From: Symsagittifera roscoffensis
Taxonomy: Eukaryota; Xenacoelomorpha; Acoela; Convolutidae
Length of the DNA stretch: 64,000 bases
Direction: 5' to 3'
Assembly: GCF_963678635.1 (NCBI RefSeq)
Contig: NC_087067.1
Coordinates: 35,853,966 to 35,917,965 of the forward strand
Shown here: positions 22,506 through 34,176 of the stretch, piece by piece
Layout: every line of letters starts with the position of its first letter
How positions within the stretch are numbered: position 1 is the stretch's first letter
The notes under the pieces: model-generated
The model's input: the letters and a program-made list of their open reading frames with translations, nothing else
What the model was told of the DNA's origin: nothing
The model's database searches: none
Program-made: the position numbers and the translations under genes

Positions 22506-23391
22506 TCACATCAAACATATCACATCTTTATAATATGTTTACACAACAATTAATTTTTTTGAGAAAAAAGTGATTAGAAATGTGAATTTGAACTTTTTTG
22601 GAACTATGTCCATAGTCAGGTTAAGGAAAATGATATAAAATGATTTACAGACGTTAAAACATCATAAAAGACCTTTAAGTGCTTTTATACAAAAAAATGA
22701 AATCTTTCCACCAATAAAATTCAAGCATTATTACGTAAGAATTTCGGCTCTTTTCCAGTTTCCTCCTTTCAAAATACCGAGTTTTATGTTTGTTTAAGTG
22801 TATTATGCCTAAATGCGTGATGAAGAGTATAAAGAACAAATCTGTTCACAATTGTCGATTCGTTCACCATACCAAATTTCAATGCATTATGACAACGTTA
22901 AATAAGATTTTCAAAATTGAATTTGAAGGGGGGACTGGAAAAAAGCCAGAATTTTGTAATCTCCATTTATCCTCAAATTTCCGAGATTTCTTCTCTTCTT
23001 TAGCGTTTGCTTATATTATTTTTTTCAAAACTTGTCCCAGTATCGAGAAAAACAGATTAAAAATTAAAAAAAAAAACAGAAATAAAGTTTTTATCCTTTA
23101 GTTTAAATTCGAACGAATAAAGCGAGTGACCAGGCTTACCAAAGGTTTTTTATTTATCCATAATTCAAGCAGCAAAAAAAAGTTTTTTCTTGAGTCAGCT
23201 TAATTTATAGAGTTAGTTTTTAATACGTTTTTTTTAAAATTTCTAGTCATTTTTCTACAAACAATTTTCCAATAGGCCTATTTTATAATATTTTTGTCGA
23301 ACAAGCCCAAATTCTATTTTTGCTCAGATATTTTTCATCACACCACTTAAAAAAAAAGACACTAATTTGAATTTTTTTGTATTTTTCTGAG
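22506..23391. other. AT-rich spacer without an assignable gene
   Basis: The plus-strand open frame 22790-23101 (103 codons, Lys/Asn-rich) has no recognised motif and low-complexity codon content. It could hold upstream coding sequence of the model at 23392-23620, but I found no convincing splice connection. Confidence 0.3.
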
Positions 23392-23620
23392 ACTATGATT
23401 GGGAGATTTTCTGCTACTTGCACAGTAAGTGGCTATCTTTGTTATAATTCGAATTTGTCATGTTTTTTTTACATTTCAACAAGAAAGTGACTTTTGGACA
23501 AGAGGTACATTCTTAGCAAACACAGTTGCACAAAAGATAGGGATTAATTTTGACGAATTGGAAAATCCAAAAAAAAATAAAATCGCGGGAGTTTACAAAA
23601 ACTATTTTGTCAATAAATAA
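23392..23620 (+). CDS. Candidate 3' exons of an unidentified host gene
   Basis: A pyrimidine-rich acceptor (TTTTTTTGTATTTTTCTGAG) precedes a 33-nt exon (23392-23424) ending in CACA|GTAAGT. A 59-nt intron with TGTTTTTTTTACATTTCAAC then AAG leads to a second exon (23484-23620). Both introns keep one frame, YDWEIFCYLH then SDFWTRGTFLANTVAQKIGI and NFDELENPKKNKIAGVYKNY, ending in TAA that overlaps an AATAAA signal. The consensus donor, in-phase joining and poly(A) signal support a real terminal exon. The protein family is not recognised. The upstream gene part would have to lie to the left or be lost. Confidence 0.3.
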
Positions 23621-23650
23621 AATCTCGAAGATATATGCTCCTGGAGACAG

Positions 23651-26600
23651 AAGTTAATAAGTATCATAGTAACCGAGGTTACAGTCAGGAGTCTCTTCAT
23701 CACGTATTCCAGTCAAAATCCTTGGAATTTTCTAGATATGGAAGTGATAATTTAAAAAAAAGATGACAAGTGTTTACGTCTTTTTCAATTAAAATCGATA
23801 CGGGTTACGTTTCTTCAATAAAAATACGAAACTCGACACGAGAAAATATAATATACAAGTGATACAAATAAAAAATTTCGTCGAAAGTTATTTTGTCATT
23901 TATTGTTCCGAGTACGCAAGCGCTGTTCGGAATCTGTATTGCCAGGGAGATTCTCTGTTTTATAAAGCTGCCTGCACTGGGTTCCTCGGTGCATATGCTT
24001 AGGTTCTTACTAAGCTTGCTCAAAAAAATCTCTGTACTGGGGCTGGCCGCGCCCTTAATTTCAAAAGCTAGCGGTTGAAAAAGATATCCATCATTTACAA
24101 GATCCTTATACTTGTTAATTTTTCGCTCTTCCGCTTCAGCGGCAGCCGTACCAGGGTTACAAACAGACCCGGCATTAATCCTACAAGGAGCTAAGGAGTC
24201 TACTACCGCTACATCGCACAAGAGCTGCTAACCAACAGCCCATGGAACGAGCGTCAAACCGTCTGGTAGCTTCTGATTGGTCCTGTAGAGGTGTCGTGGT
24301 TCTAAAACAGGCGGAATGTAAGTAGAGGATAAACTCTGCTTTATAAGGGCATTCAGGTTTGAATGCCTAGAGAATCTCCCTGCACTTTTGAGGCAAGAAA
24401 GACCATGCCAACCATCCTCGGTAACGTCTTTTCCGCACACGCATTTTTGCCATTCGCATATTTTCGAGCCTAATCGAAGTCCAATCGCAATTCTGAGTTG
24501 TTGGTTTGACAATTTTAACCTTAAACTTTTGCACGGGATGACGTTCAACCATTGGGAGCCAAATCTATCTTGGAACGCGTTGAATCTTTTTACGTCCGTT
24601 GGTTCTAGTCGTAAAATCAAGTCTGCAATTTCGCTGTCAAAAATTGGCTCCGTCCAATTTTTTTGGTTTTCATTTTCTGGAGCCATTTCAATTTTTCCAA
24701 GGTCAAACCACCGTTTAAGCGCATCATCATAGGTTCCATCCACATGCTCCAAACCAAAGATTTCGCTCAAGTCATCTTTCGCTCCTACTGCTGAGGCTAA
24801 GAAAGCGGGTAAAGCGGGTAGACGAGCGGAAGAAACGCCCAAGCCACCTTTGGCTGCCGGAAGAACTGCTTGTAAAAACTGGTTATCATCCATTTTCACG
24901 TTAGTGACCTTGCATAACAAATTTCTTAGTAATTTATCGTAGCGTTCCAAAAAATCATTTTGCAAAAAACAAGGGCTCGTACGCAAAAAATATAGGAGTT
25001 TTGGCATGCTAAAGCAATTTTTCAGGAGGTAAAAACCATAATGGGCGTCTAGTTTGTCATTGACATCCGAGATTTTTTCAAGCTCCTTAATTTTTTCGTC
25101 GAGCAATTCTTTTCGGCAAATTTCGCCGATTGGAGATCCTAAATTGAGGAGTTCTTCATTTGTTTTTATTTTTATTTTGGGGCATATTTTTCGAACTTTT
25201 GTTAAAATTGAATTATACTGTGTTTTAGTAGTCGGTTCCAAAAAACAAAGTTCGCACTTCTCAGTGTTCAAGCTCAGGACGTAAATTTGTTCCAATTTCA
25301 GAATGCTTTTAAAGTCCCGGAGTACTACCTTATAGTCGTCGGCTAAATTTCCATCATGTTAATTTTCGACTCCAACTGTTTGACTAGTGTATGAATTGTT
25401 TCCGCAAAAAGGGGTGGAGTTTCAGGATCATCTTGCTGAGTTCCGTCTTCTGACATTATGACAGAGTTTCCGTAAAAAAGGTAACTAGGTTTACCATACG
25501 CGCAATGGGTGTAGTTAAACAATTTGGGGCGATTTGAATAAACATGATTCAGCATTGTTTCTCTATTTAGAGAGTTAAAGGCATTCTTAAAATCTAGTTT
25601 TAAAAAAACAGTGCATTTTGGATTGTCGTCGCGTTCAATTAGGTTTCGAAACGAGTGCGCAGCTATTTCTGCTCCTCGTTTGGTACCGCATCCTACCTGT
25701 ACGTTTCCGAAAAATTTTTGTTGCTCGGAGAGGGCCTTGCTTCCAGCGCATTTAGACGCGATACGTCTCAGCGTGTTGCCTATGGCAATCGGTCTCAACC
25801 CTCCGTCTATCTTTATGAGTGCGATAAGCTTTGCCTAAAAAAAGAAGTTCTTAGGGGTTCGGGTAGTTTACCATCTCCAATGAGGATTATCAGCTTAGTA
25901 AGCGATTTCAGAAAATTAAGTCCTGCACTGCCATTCGACTTACTAACAAGATCTTTAAAAATTTGAGGAACTATTTTATCAGGACCTGCTGCTGATCCGT
26001 TTGGAAAGGACATTATCGCTTTGTATAGGTCGAAATCGTTTACGAAAAAACTATTCAAATTTTGTGGAATTGGAGATGCAAATTTGGCTCGCTGAGGGTG
26101 CTTAGACAACAATTTTTGATAGTTATCAGTTGAAAAAGGAGCAATTTTGTCATCCGAAGCAGCAAGTCTTATTCCTCCCTTTACATTTCCTTCGTCGAGC
26201 TGACTACTTATTAGCTTTATTCTTTGCTCGAGGTCACTCAGATGCGGGCTTGAAACTTGGGGACGGGGTTTTGGGAGTGACACGTCATTTGCTCGGATTT
26301 TTTTATTTATCAAAGAGCTCATGCTTGTGGTCTGTTTGCGTCCACAGCTTTTTGGTTGCTCTAACAATAAAAAAGAACGACGTTAAAAAAATTAGCAATT
26401 TTGTAATATCTTCTACATTGTAGACGATGTCATTTATTTTCTCCGACAGACTTTCCGCCAAGGGAACACGCGAGTCTTTTGGTACTCTCTTGAGTACTCG
26501 GACATTTGAGATGGCTGTATTAACATAATTGTCTAGCACTAAACCATTACCTATTGTTGCTTTATTAACAGATTTTACATCAACGCATAAAAGACACTGA

Positions 26601-26997
26601 AACCATTGGGTTTTCTTAGAGTCGCTAAGACAAATATTTACACAACTGATTTGATACTAAATAGAACAACAATCACATCTAATCCATTTTATCAGTCTTG
26701 AAGGTTTTAAGCAATCTTTGCTTGTACACTCTTCGTTGTTTTTCCTCATCTTGACGCAGCATAAAGGTTAAAAAAAGGATTTTGACTGGACTTTAGGGGA
26801 CTGAACTAACCCATGATAAGCGGTTAGTGGGAATTTTATAAATCAGCAAATAAAAAAAATAAAAGACAATTAAATTAAAATAAATTTTCAAAAACAAAGA
26901 ACAATCTCACCCGAGCTCAGTAGGTCCAGCGGTGCACCACCAGACTCTTCAAGCCAGTTCCAGTTTCCCCCCTCCCCACAGAAAGCCACTTAACAGA
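23651..26997 (-). mobile_element. LINE B: recent RLE-type non-LTR element (3' and coding part)
   Basis: Very similar to LINE C over its whole length. The left boundary is CATAGTAACCGAGGTTAC (3' end on the minus strand); there is no poly(A). The copy stops abruptly at 26997 (CCACTTAACAGA), where the LTR-type repeat begins. Its 5' continuation (AGACCTGTCTCCAAAATCCC) is found 15.5 kb away at 42497. LINE B was therefore present before the gypsy-bearing insertion. Confidence 0.8.
23805..26539 (-). pseudogene. LINE B RT and restriction-like endonuclease ORF, broken
   Basis: Read from 26539 leftward: an N-terminal region, GSAAGPDKIVPQIFKDL, RPIAIGNTLRRIASKC, FLKLDFKNAFNSLNRE (RT motif A) and DGTQQDDPETPPLF (motif B region). 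The YLDD motif C is missing: compared with LINE C, 13 bp encoding it are deleted at about 25357, which also shifts the frame. After the thumb comes the zinc-type box CGKDVTEDGWHGLSC..SAGRFSRHS, then PDGLTLVPW, CDVAVVD and LAFEIKGAA, a PD-(D/E)xK restriction-like endonuclease. Open pieces are 26303-26539, 25813-26367, 25343-25798, 24228-25295 and 23805-24221. RLE-bearing non-LTR elements nick DNA for target-primed reverse transcription. Confidence 0.75.
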
Positions 26998-27906
26998 TGT
27001 GACATTCGACCAGAATGGACAAAAATGCAGATTCAATAGATTCGAAATTTTAGCAGCTAACCTTCCGAATTGACAGTTTTAAGAGATTAACAACGTTATT
27101 GAGACGAATTGTCAAACGGTGAAGGTCAAGATATTCTGATATTTTGAAATTTTAAAAATTCGAAGTGATGACGTAATAATTCTGAGAAGCGTCAAAAACG
27201 GCCATTTTGGAGAAAAACCGGAATAAAATCAGAACAACAATAGTTGCGACGACGACAACAACGAGAAAATTGAGAATCAGAATCGGATAAAACAGAAGTA
27301 GCAGAGACCGTTCCGAATTGCAACTATTGTATCGCTACAATAGTTGCAAGGCCGTTGCAAACAACGGTGAAGGGTGGAAAACCAGCCTTCCGGAAGCAAG
27401 ATAAGGGTCTTATTTCCCGGGATTCAAGAATCCGGATGGGTCTCTGGACTGGAACTTATATCATTTTATACAAATTTTTAGCTTAGCTATTATGTCCCGA
27501 ATTGAATTTAATTAACATCTGAATTCATTTTGCAAGGATGAGAAGCTAGGAGTTGGGGGAAAGGGTTGGTCCATCTTCGATGGAGATGATGACTTTTATC
27601 TACTGAACAAAAACAATAATTCAATAAATAGTAGTAGCCCTGATTTTAGGAGTGACCTCGTGGTCTGGGAATACTGAGATCCAGCCATGAGCTCACCATT
27701 TATGCATGTAATTAAGTTAATCTGAGTGTTTTGACCGAAGCCGAAAGCAGTATTGTTTTTGTCGACCCGATGTTAGAAAGACCACCAAAAAAACTGGCTT
27801 TGTTAGAGACGGTGAAAAGCATGTAAAGCTTAGTTTAGACGCTGGCCAAACCTTTTATAGCTCAGCTTTATTTTCCGTCGATATGTACTTCCGGGCGAAT
27901 GTTACA
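26998..27906 (+). repeat. LTR-type repeat, complete 909-bp copy
   Basis: Starts TGTGACATTCGACC and ends GGGCGAATGTTACA, so its ends are imperfect inverted repeats of the TG...CA type expected for LTRs. Related copies lie at 46491-47372 and, interrupted, at 3919-9667. It interrupts LINE B. Conserved internal strings include CGGCCATTTTG, GGTTGGTCCATCTTCGATGG and CCAGCCATGAGCTCACC. It could be the 5' LTR of gypsy-like element 1 or an independent insertion beside it; no full second copy exists at the 3' end. Confidence 0.65.
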
Positions 27907-29520
27907 TAGATGTTTTTATGGCACTCCTGGGTGTTATTCTTTTTTAACTTCATGACCTGCAGAACCGTTCACGAGCACTCCGCGCCGAGCGGATGCTCAC
28001 ATTAACGCCCATAATAGGCCTAAACTGCCGGGGCGGAAGGGTAGTTCGGAACGCGGAAGCCTTCCGGATTACCGTGAATAGTTTTTTAACCTAGTTAAGA
28101 CCGAAAATTCACGAACCAGGAAGGGTGGGGGGAATCATGAACCCCTCATCTCCTGAGTGGTCCGTGACCAAAAACACTTAAAGATATATAAAAAACCAAA
28201 CAAAAAGTAGTATAGTACCCAAGAAAAACAAAAAACAAAAAAATAACCAAAAAAACCAAAAACAGTAAAAAAAAAAAAAAAAAAAAGTAAAAAATCAGTA
28301 GAAATCATCCCCCAGACAAGATGTGATCCGACCCTCCCGTTTGTTGTTGATAGATAAATTGTTGTTACCGGCATTTATATGAATCAAGATCGTTACGATC
28401 AATTTTGTAGCCCGTTTGTGAGGCTTGTACTGTAGGGTTGTTTGAGTATTTAAGCACGTTAATGCTAATTTGCGCTCAATCCGGAAGCGTCTGCTGATTT
28501 GCGCTCAATCCGGAGGGGTCTTGGGAGAAGACTGATCCGGCAAGCAGTACAAGGAGCAACAAGGACGGGCTCAACGACAACGACAGTCAACTTTTGGGTA
28601 TCGTTAACAAGTTTTGTATCCCTTTAGGTATAAAAATTAAGATAGTAATCTGTGGGGGGCTCGACAGTGCTGCACTGTAGTGACCCTTCACTGAACTGCG
28701 AATATCCGAGTTAAGCACCTTAGTTCGGATATTGAACAAACCCGGAGGGGTATAGTATTACTAGTATGTTTAATTATATAGCCCATATTAATACCCCCTA
28801 TATCGTTTTTCAGTGAAAAACAAAGAAAACAGATATTTTGATCTACCCACAAATCGCGATTTTTGACATATCGATTTTTTTTTGAAACGGAAAGAAGCAT
28901 TAAATTAGTGTGTTACATCGTAATTGCACTACTATAGTAGGTAGAACCGGTTAAGTTTAGTTCGGAAGTGGTTGGAACTATTTTGGTACCAAAAACCGAA
29001 TTTTCGCGATTTTTGAGAAAACGGAACACTATAAAATCAGAAAGTTTTTTTGAAATTTTTGAGTGAGGACAGTAAAAATAGTAAAAATTTTTGAGTGTAG
29101 ATTCCACTAAGGAATCTACAGCTTCTGAAACCCGCTTCCGGAATGCATTCCGGGTTACAGAGAAATGAGAAATCGAACTTAACGTGTTTGATTCAATCCG
29201 GAGGGGTCCAAATAGCATAGTTTTTCGTAAATTTTTTCAACTATAGCGTTTTAGATCGGGTTTTTTGCATTGAACTTGAAGAGTATAGGCCTTCGGAGCT
29301 CGGATCAATAATTTTTAGGTCGAAAAGGACAGAATTGCGGAAAAAGTTAGGCGGAACCTATAAGAGAGAAACTTCTTGACTTTAGAAAAAAGACGTTTTG
29401 GTCAATAACTTTGGAACTACTAGACAGATCCAGTTAATATTGGTACCATTAGATCAAAAATTAGCTGAGCTTACTAATAGGAACAAAATTTATTCGAAAA
29501 AAATTATTCGAAAAAGTTTT

Positions 29521-29740
29521 TACAAAACCGGAAGGCTCCCAATCCGGAGGGGTCAAAATTTTTCTTTTCTCTAATTCGGAGGGGTCCCAATCCGGAGGGG
29601 TCTTGTTTTCACAAAACCGGAGGGGGCCTAATCCGAAGGGGTCTTACATTTGCTAACTCAGAGGGGTCCCAAACCGGAGGGGTCTCAATTTTGCCGATCC
29701 GGAGGGGTACTGTTTTTGTCAAACCGGAGGGGTATTATTT
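29521..29740 (+). repeat. CCGGAGGGGTC motif array, element 1 leader
   Basis: At least nine copies or near-copies of CCGGAGGGGTC occur in about 220 bp, often introduced by AAT or AAA and separated by T-rich spacers. Further copies lie at 28509-28520, 28741-28750 and 29198-29209. Even spacing is absent, so it resembles a cluster of binding sites more than a satellite. Element 2 has related GGACCCTCCGA/TCGGAGGGTCC motifs in both orientations. Confidence 0.7.
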
Positions 29741-29966
29741 TATTAAAGGACTTAGGCAAATAGAAGAAAAGATAATAGTGAGGGGTTATAGGTTATTAAG
29801 AGACAGACTAGGAACCAGTGACTGCACTGGTAACTTGCCTTTAAAGAAAAAGACCAGACCAAAACAAAACAGGTCCAAACTCGGATTTTCGCGAGACTAA
29901 GTCTAAATTAAAAAAGAGTTTGTAAAAACGTTTTGAGTGACTCCCTGAGGATTTGACTGCCCTGAG

Positions 29967-30126
29967 GACTGCCCTGAGGATTTTAGTAGGTCTAGCTCGG
30001 GAAGTCCGAAGGCAGATAGGTAACACAGGACTCGGTGGGTGCAATAGACGCCCACTTGAGAAAACTACTACCTTCAAGTTTTGTCTGTTTGGTGCAGCAC
30101 CAAGCAGGGAAAGCTCTTTCTTTATA
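29967..30126 (+). ncRNA. Three-hairpin leader RNA module, element 1 copy
   Basis: Hairpin 1 is closed by CCTGAG/CTCGGG with loop containing TTTTAGTAGG. Hairpin 2 is ACTCGGTGGGTGCAATAGAC then GCCCACTTGAG, a GTGGGTG/CGCCCAC stem enclosed by CTC/GAG. Hairpin 3 is the perfect TTGGTGC/GCACCAA stem. A GGGAAAGCTCTTTCTTTA box closes the module. The same order is found twice in element 2 with different stem bases, so pairing rather than sequence is preserved. The module ends some 370 nt before gag. Packaging, dimerisation or translation initiation are possible roles. Confidence 0.6.
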
Positions 30127-30497
30127 AAACAAATTCGACTATTGTACTGCGACTGACTAAAAGTACAATACACATACGTTTTTCATAGAAATATTCTTTT
30201 TTTAAAATATCTGGTTTTAAATCAACAGTTTGTGCTTGATTGGGTAGTGAATACACTATCTTTAAAATTGACTGATATCATCATACTGTGCTAGTTCTCA
30301 AATCTTACGACTAAAAATCGATTATTGTGAATAAATTGTAAATACGTTGGGCCGTGATAACATACAAGGATTCGTGGTCACTATTTAATAGAAACTTTTG
30401 GAATTTATTGTGTTGTGTTATTATTATCAGTAGTTAGATCAATAGGACACTAGCAATCGAACTGAGTGTATAGATAGTAAGAAGTGATAAAGTGAAA

Positions 30498-32925
30498 ATG
30501 AGTCTAGACAAGTCAAGAATACCTAAACGAGGTAATAGCTCGAGGAAATTCATAGAAAAGCAATGACCGACCCTTTTGTGGAACCCGGACCGACAAAGGG
30601 GAGACGGTTTCAGGCAGAATGGTTGAAACCAGGAGTCAGAAGTCCTCAGAAGAGCGAAAAGCTATGCTAGAAGTAGAGGTCCATCCGAACCAGGCCATGA
30701 ATGAGAACCAGAAAATACTTGTACTGAAATTGTGGCAACTAGAAGATCTCCCACAGACAACACCATGATGCATGGTGTGACGGAGAAACAGACAACGTCC
30801 TCATCGTTCTCAGAAAGAATGAAGAACACTTTAGGAAACATCTTTCCATTCACCATGGGAGTGGGCACAGGAAATGAAGGTGAATCCCAGGAGGAAAAAG
30901 AATACGATGAGGAGCAAGTGGACTTTGGATCTCAAGTCAGTCTCAATAGCTCGACCCAGGAGAATACGGCATACACCGACAGAGAGACTGGAACCATGGA
31001 CAAATTTGGTGTGGTGAGAACGATAAGCAAAGACGCAAGCACATCAGGCCAGTCAAGAGACTTTGCGAGTATGACACGACTTGGGGAGAATAGAAACATA
31101 GGGCTAGGCAACACATCGGCGGATCCTGAGGTGGATAATGAAAAGGCGTCGAGGCAGAGAATCAAAGCCCGAATCTCGACCAGCACGAAGCTACCTAGGA
31201 TCGACAGGGTGACACCGCCACTAGTGACGCCACTAGTGGAAAACGGGGCATCCTTAGAAGAAGCCTTGAACAACATAATGGGCAGTATAAGAGAACAAAA
31301 TGAACAGATGTCCATAAGAATGAGTGAACTAGAAAGATCAGTCCACGTTGAAAGAGAAAGTCTGCAGGAAGAAATAAACCGCAGTAAACAAGAAGTTTAA
31401 AGGAGCGGGAAACGCTTGAAGGAAAGAACGGACGAGCACATAGCGAAGAACTTGTCGCGAATGACAAGAGAAGCGGAACAGAGAGAGTTACGCTTAAGAA
31501 ACGACATGGAGAAGTTAAGAATTCAGCAAGAGCAGTCTCTTCGGACTCTTGACACAAAGATAGATGCGATGATGGAGAGGCGAACTCAGGCTATCATGGA
31601 TAGGTTGGACGGGCTACTAGGCAGCAGAAGTGGACCAAAAGAAGGGTAACCGAATTTGGGGGGTCCCAGCAGGGAACCGAAGGTGAAATTCAATGACCAT
31701 CAAAAGAGGAGGACATATGGATCCACTAGAGGTAGGGGCAGTTCATCAGGCTATGCCACAAGGGATAATAGAACATGGGGCCCAAACAGTAGAGCAAGTT
31801 CAACAGGGAACAGACAGACCTCAAACGAACGACCGACGCAAGGCACACATGCGACTGGGAGAGGTGATTCCGGTAACAGGAGACATGGGAGCCCAGGGAG
31901 GAGTCATGTGAGTCAAGGGGGAAACAGTCACGGCGATTCGGATTGCAGGGATGCACCGAATACAGAGCCCTTAACAAGGTGCGATGATACTCAAGCGGGG
32001 CACTCGAGAGATGCTACGGCAATGGCCACAGCCTTTGAACCCCTGAACAGGTCTTTGGAGACATTCCTGACGAGGTTATCCAGAACCAATGAACGCAGTG
32101 AAAAGTCCAGAAGAGTCTTTAAGAAACCAAGATGCTATAAAGACGAATCTGATGGCTGTATTGATAGAGGTAATGAAACTGCATTTCGAGGAAAAGGATT
32201 TGTCGGAAAGACAAGATTGCAGTGCGCTGACCAGTAACTTGGAAGGGACAGCCCTGAACTGTGTCATGGCCAAGAAGCAAAAGCAGCGAGACACAGCTGA
32301 GAAAATCTTGGAAACCTTGTTAAATCGTTTTGGATCAGGGGTGCAGGGGCACCAGGCAATGATGCGCTTCGAGAAACGGAGGCAACGAGAAGATGAAACG
32401 ATAGACAAGTTTCTAGACGACTTGGAAATGCTGAGAAGGCGCAGCCAACTGGATGAGTCAAACAGAAGGATGAACGTGGCAGAAGCCTCAACATTCATCG
32501 ATGGTGTGAAGAACGATGAACATCGAACAATGCTAGCAACGCATTACGCACCACTATCAACCAACGCGCCAACACGGGAGGAGTTGAGGCTCAAGTCAAA
32601 AGAGTATCTTTTGTTGAAACCTCCTTCGAGATCTGGATATTATAAGAACAATTATGGCAATTTTAACAACGGACCAGCAAACAAAGGGAACAACTGGTAC
32701 AAACCGAGGGATGATATGGACAGGAGAAGCTCTTGTGCCAATTGCAGTTCAATGGACCATCATGTGTCAGCATGCCCAACTTATAAACAGGGCATGAAAG
32801 CAATAGGCTTTAGCCTCGAGGACGAAGATGCGTCAGAAATCGATCATGAAGATTTCATGAAGGGAGTAATTGCAAAATTCGGCCCGAGTTGCTTCTTTTG
32901 CAACTTGGAAGGTCATTTTAAATAG
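30498..32925 (+). pseudogene. Element 1 gag
   Basis: The ATG at 30498 is followed by SLDKSRIPKRGNSSRKF, matching the element 2 start (KIPRLSKGSTRKF). A stop and frame change follow. A long Ser/Asp/Glu-rich region (30732-31400), a coiled-coil segment (31416-31649, EAEQRELRLRNDMEKLRIQQ) and an Arg/Gly/Ser-rich segment (31656-32060) precede the capsid-like domain. The last is in another frame (32089-32925, with FEKRRQREDETIDKFLDDLE). The first zinc knuckle CANCSSMDHHVSAC is intact (about 32736). The second, CFFCNLEGHFK, ends in TAG (32923-32925) where element 2 reads SDC, so the final Cys is lost. Confidence 0.7.
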
Positions 32926-34176
32926 GACTTTCCGCAATTTTGGGATGCTGTAGCAGACATCAAGCATCCAAGGCATGAGAAAGCTTTATCAGGAGTGAAA
33001 GCCAGCAAGGCTCGCCTATTGAGTGAAGCGGAGGCGCGCAGAAAAGACAAACCGCCGCAAGAGCTGGCGATGAAGAAAATGCAAGCGGTAACTGAAGAGG
33101 CATGCGAACCAAAAGAAGGGGAACCGAATTCGGGGGGTCCCATCAGTCGAAGAGACAAACGCACCTAGTAGTTTGAGCATGAAACTTAATGTGATCTCCG
33201 GTCAGAGGTTCGGTATGGTGCCACAAGGAAGCAAAATACAGTCAATCATCTCGGTAACAGGACACCTCGGTTCCAGGACATCTCGGTAACAGGAAATCTG
33301 AGTGAACCATCAGAGTTCACTTTGTTGCATTTGGACACGTATGCAGATTATCTGAGGCAGGTGGAGCCACGAACTGAGTCAAGAGCTGTGCGAGCACTAC
33401 TAACAACGGGTGGCCCTCACATAAAGAAGCTTCATGGACACTACGTGGAAGTCTATGGGCCGTATCAAGTCATGCTGAACGTGGATGGAATCAGTATCTA
33501 CACTAAGACTTATGTGACAACAGATAGTGACCAAATAGGGCTGATCTATTTGGGTGAGGAGGAACTCAAAGTCCGCAGGATATGCCATGATGCCATGATG
33601 GAACAAGACGCAGTACACATTGGGTACGAAGCAGATGTGGCTGCACATCTGCTCGACACCAACGGAAAGAAAATCGGAGTCACAGGGCATCTGGACACAG
33701 GAGCGGTAGTGAGTGTGATGCCGATAAAAAATTGGGAAAGAATGGGCTTCACGAGGGAAGATCTAATTCCAACGAATCTCCGAATTGCCGCCGCCAATCG
33801 AGAAGCAATTTACGTAGCCGGAAGAACACCAATAACGGTTCTCCAAATGGGAGGACGGGATCTTTGGATGAGCTTCCTGGTGGTAGAGAATTTGGACGAC
33901 GCCGACCAATTCATCTTGGGCAGAGATTTTGTCAGGAATTTCGACGTGATGATCGACTTGAACAACGGTCTAATAAGGATTAGGAACCCGGATAGAAAGT
34001 ATGTTAAGAAACCAATTAATAGGATAATAACAGAAGAAAACATGGTATCATTTTTTTTAGACAGAAAAGTAAAACTACAGCCAGGGCAGGCTTTGGCAGC
34101 AATTTTAAGGATGAGAAATATAAATTCGTTTAGTGATAGTAAACTGGTTGGTTTGGTACCGAATCCAAATAGTTAA
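32926..34176 (+). pseudogene. Element 1 aspartic protease region
   Basis: Broken linker up to 33321, then an open frame of 284 codons. It holds HLDTGAVVSVMPI (catalytic DTG at 33694), FILGRDFVRNFDVMIDL and a C-terminal LRMRNINSF, all matching element 2 residues 800-960. The upstream 130 codons (VRALLTTGGPHIKKLHGHYV and YEADVAAHLLD) are also conserved between the elements although they are not part of a standard retropepsin. A premature TAA at 34174 detaches it from RT. Confidence 0.7.

Larger units (their letters stand above)
27907..30497 (+). promoter_or_regulatory. 5' leader of gypsy-like element 1
   Basis: About 2.6 kb without a gene. Alignable in patches with the leader of element 2 (49140-52092): an A/C-rich stretch (28150-28300) with a 20-nt A run, then ACAAGATGTGATCCGACC (28315), TTAAGCACGTTAATGCTAAT and AGTTCGGATATT. 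It contains the CGGAGGGGTC motif clusters and the structured module annotated separately. A primer-binding site could not be identified. Short repeats CCCTGAGGATTT and CTGAGGACTG lie at 29943-29982. Confidence 0.55.

Noticed and set aside
28276-28295. A-run at the 5' leader of element 1 as a LINE poly(A) tail
   Set aside because: It lies inside an A/C-rich tract that aligns with the leader of element 2, so it belongs to the gypsy-like element.
31726-31977. Antisense open frames throughout gag-pol (for example 32076-32498, 38707-39003, 56607-57203)
   Set aside because: They are mirror frames of well-supported coding sequence on the other strand, without motifs of their own.
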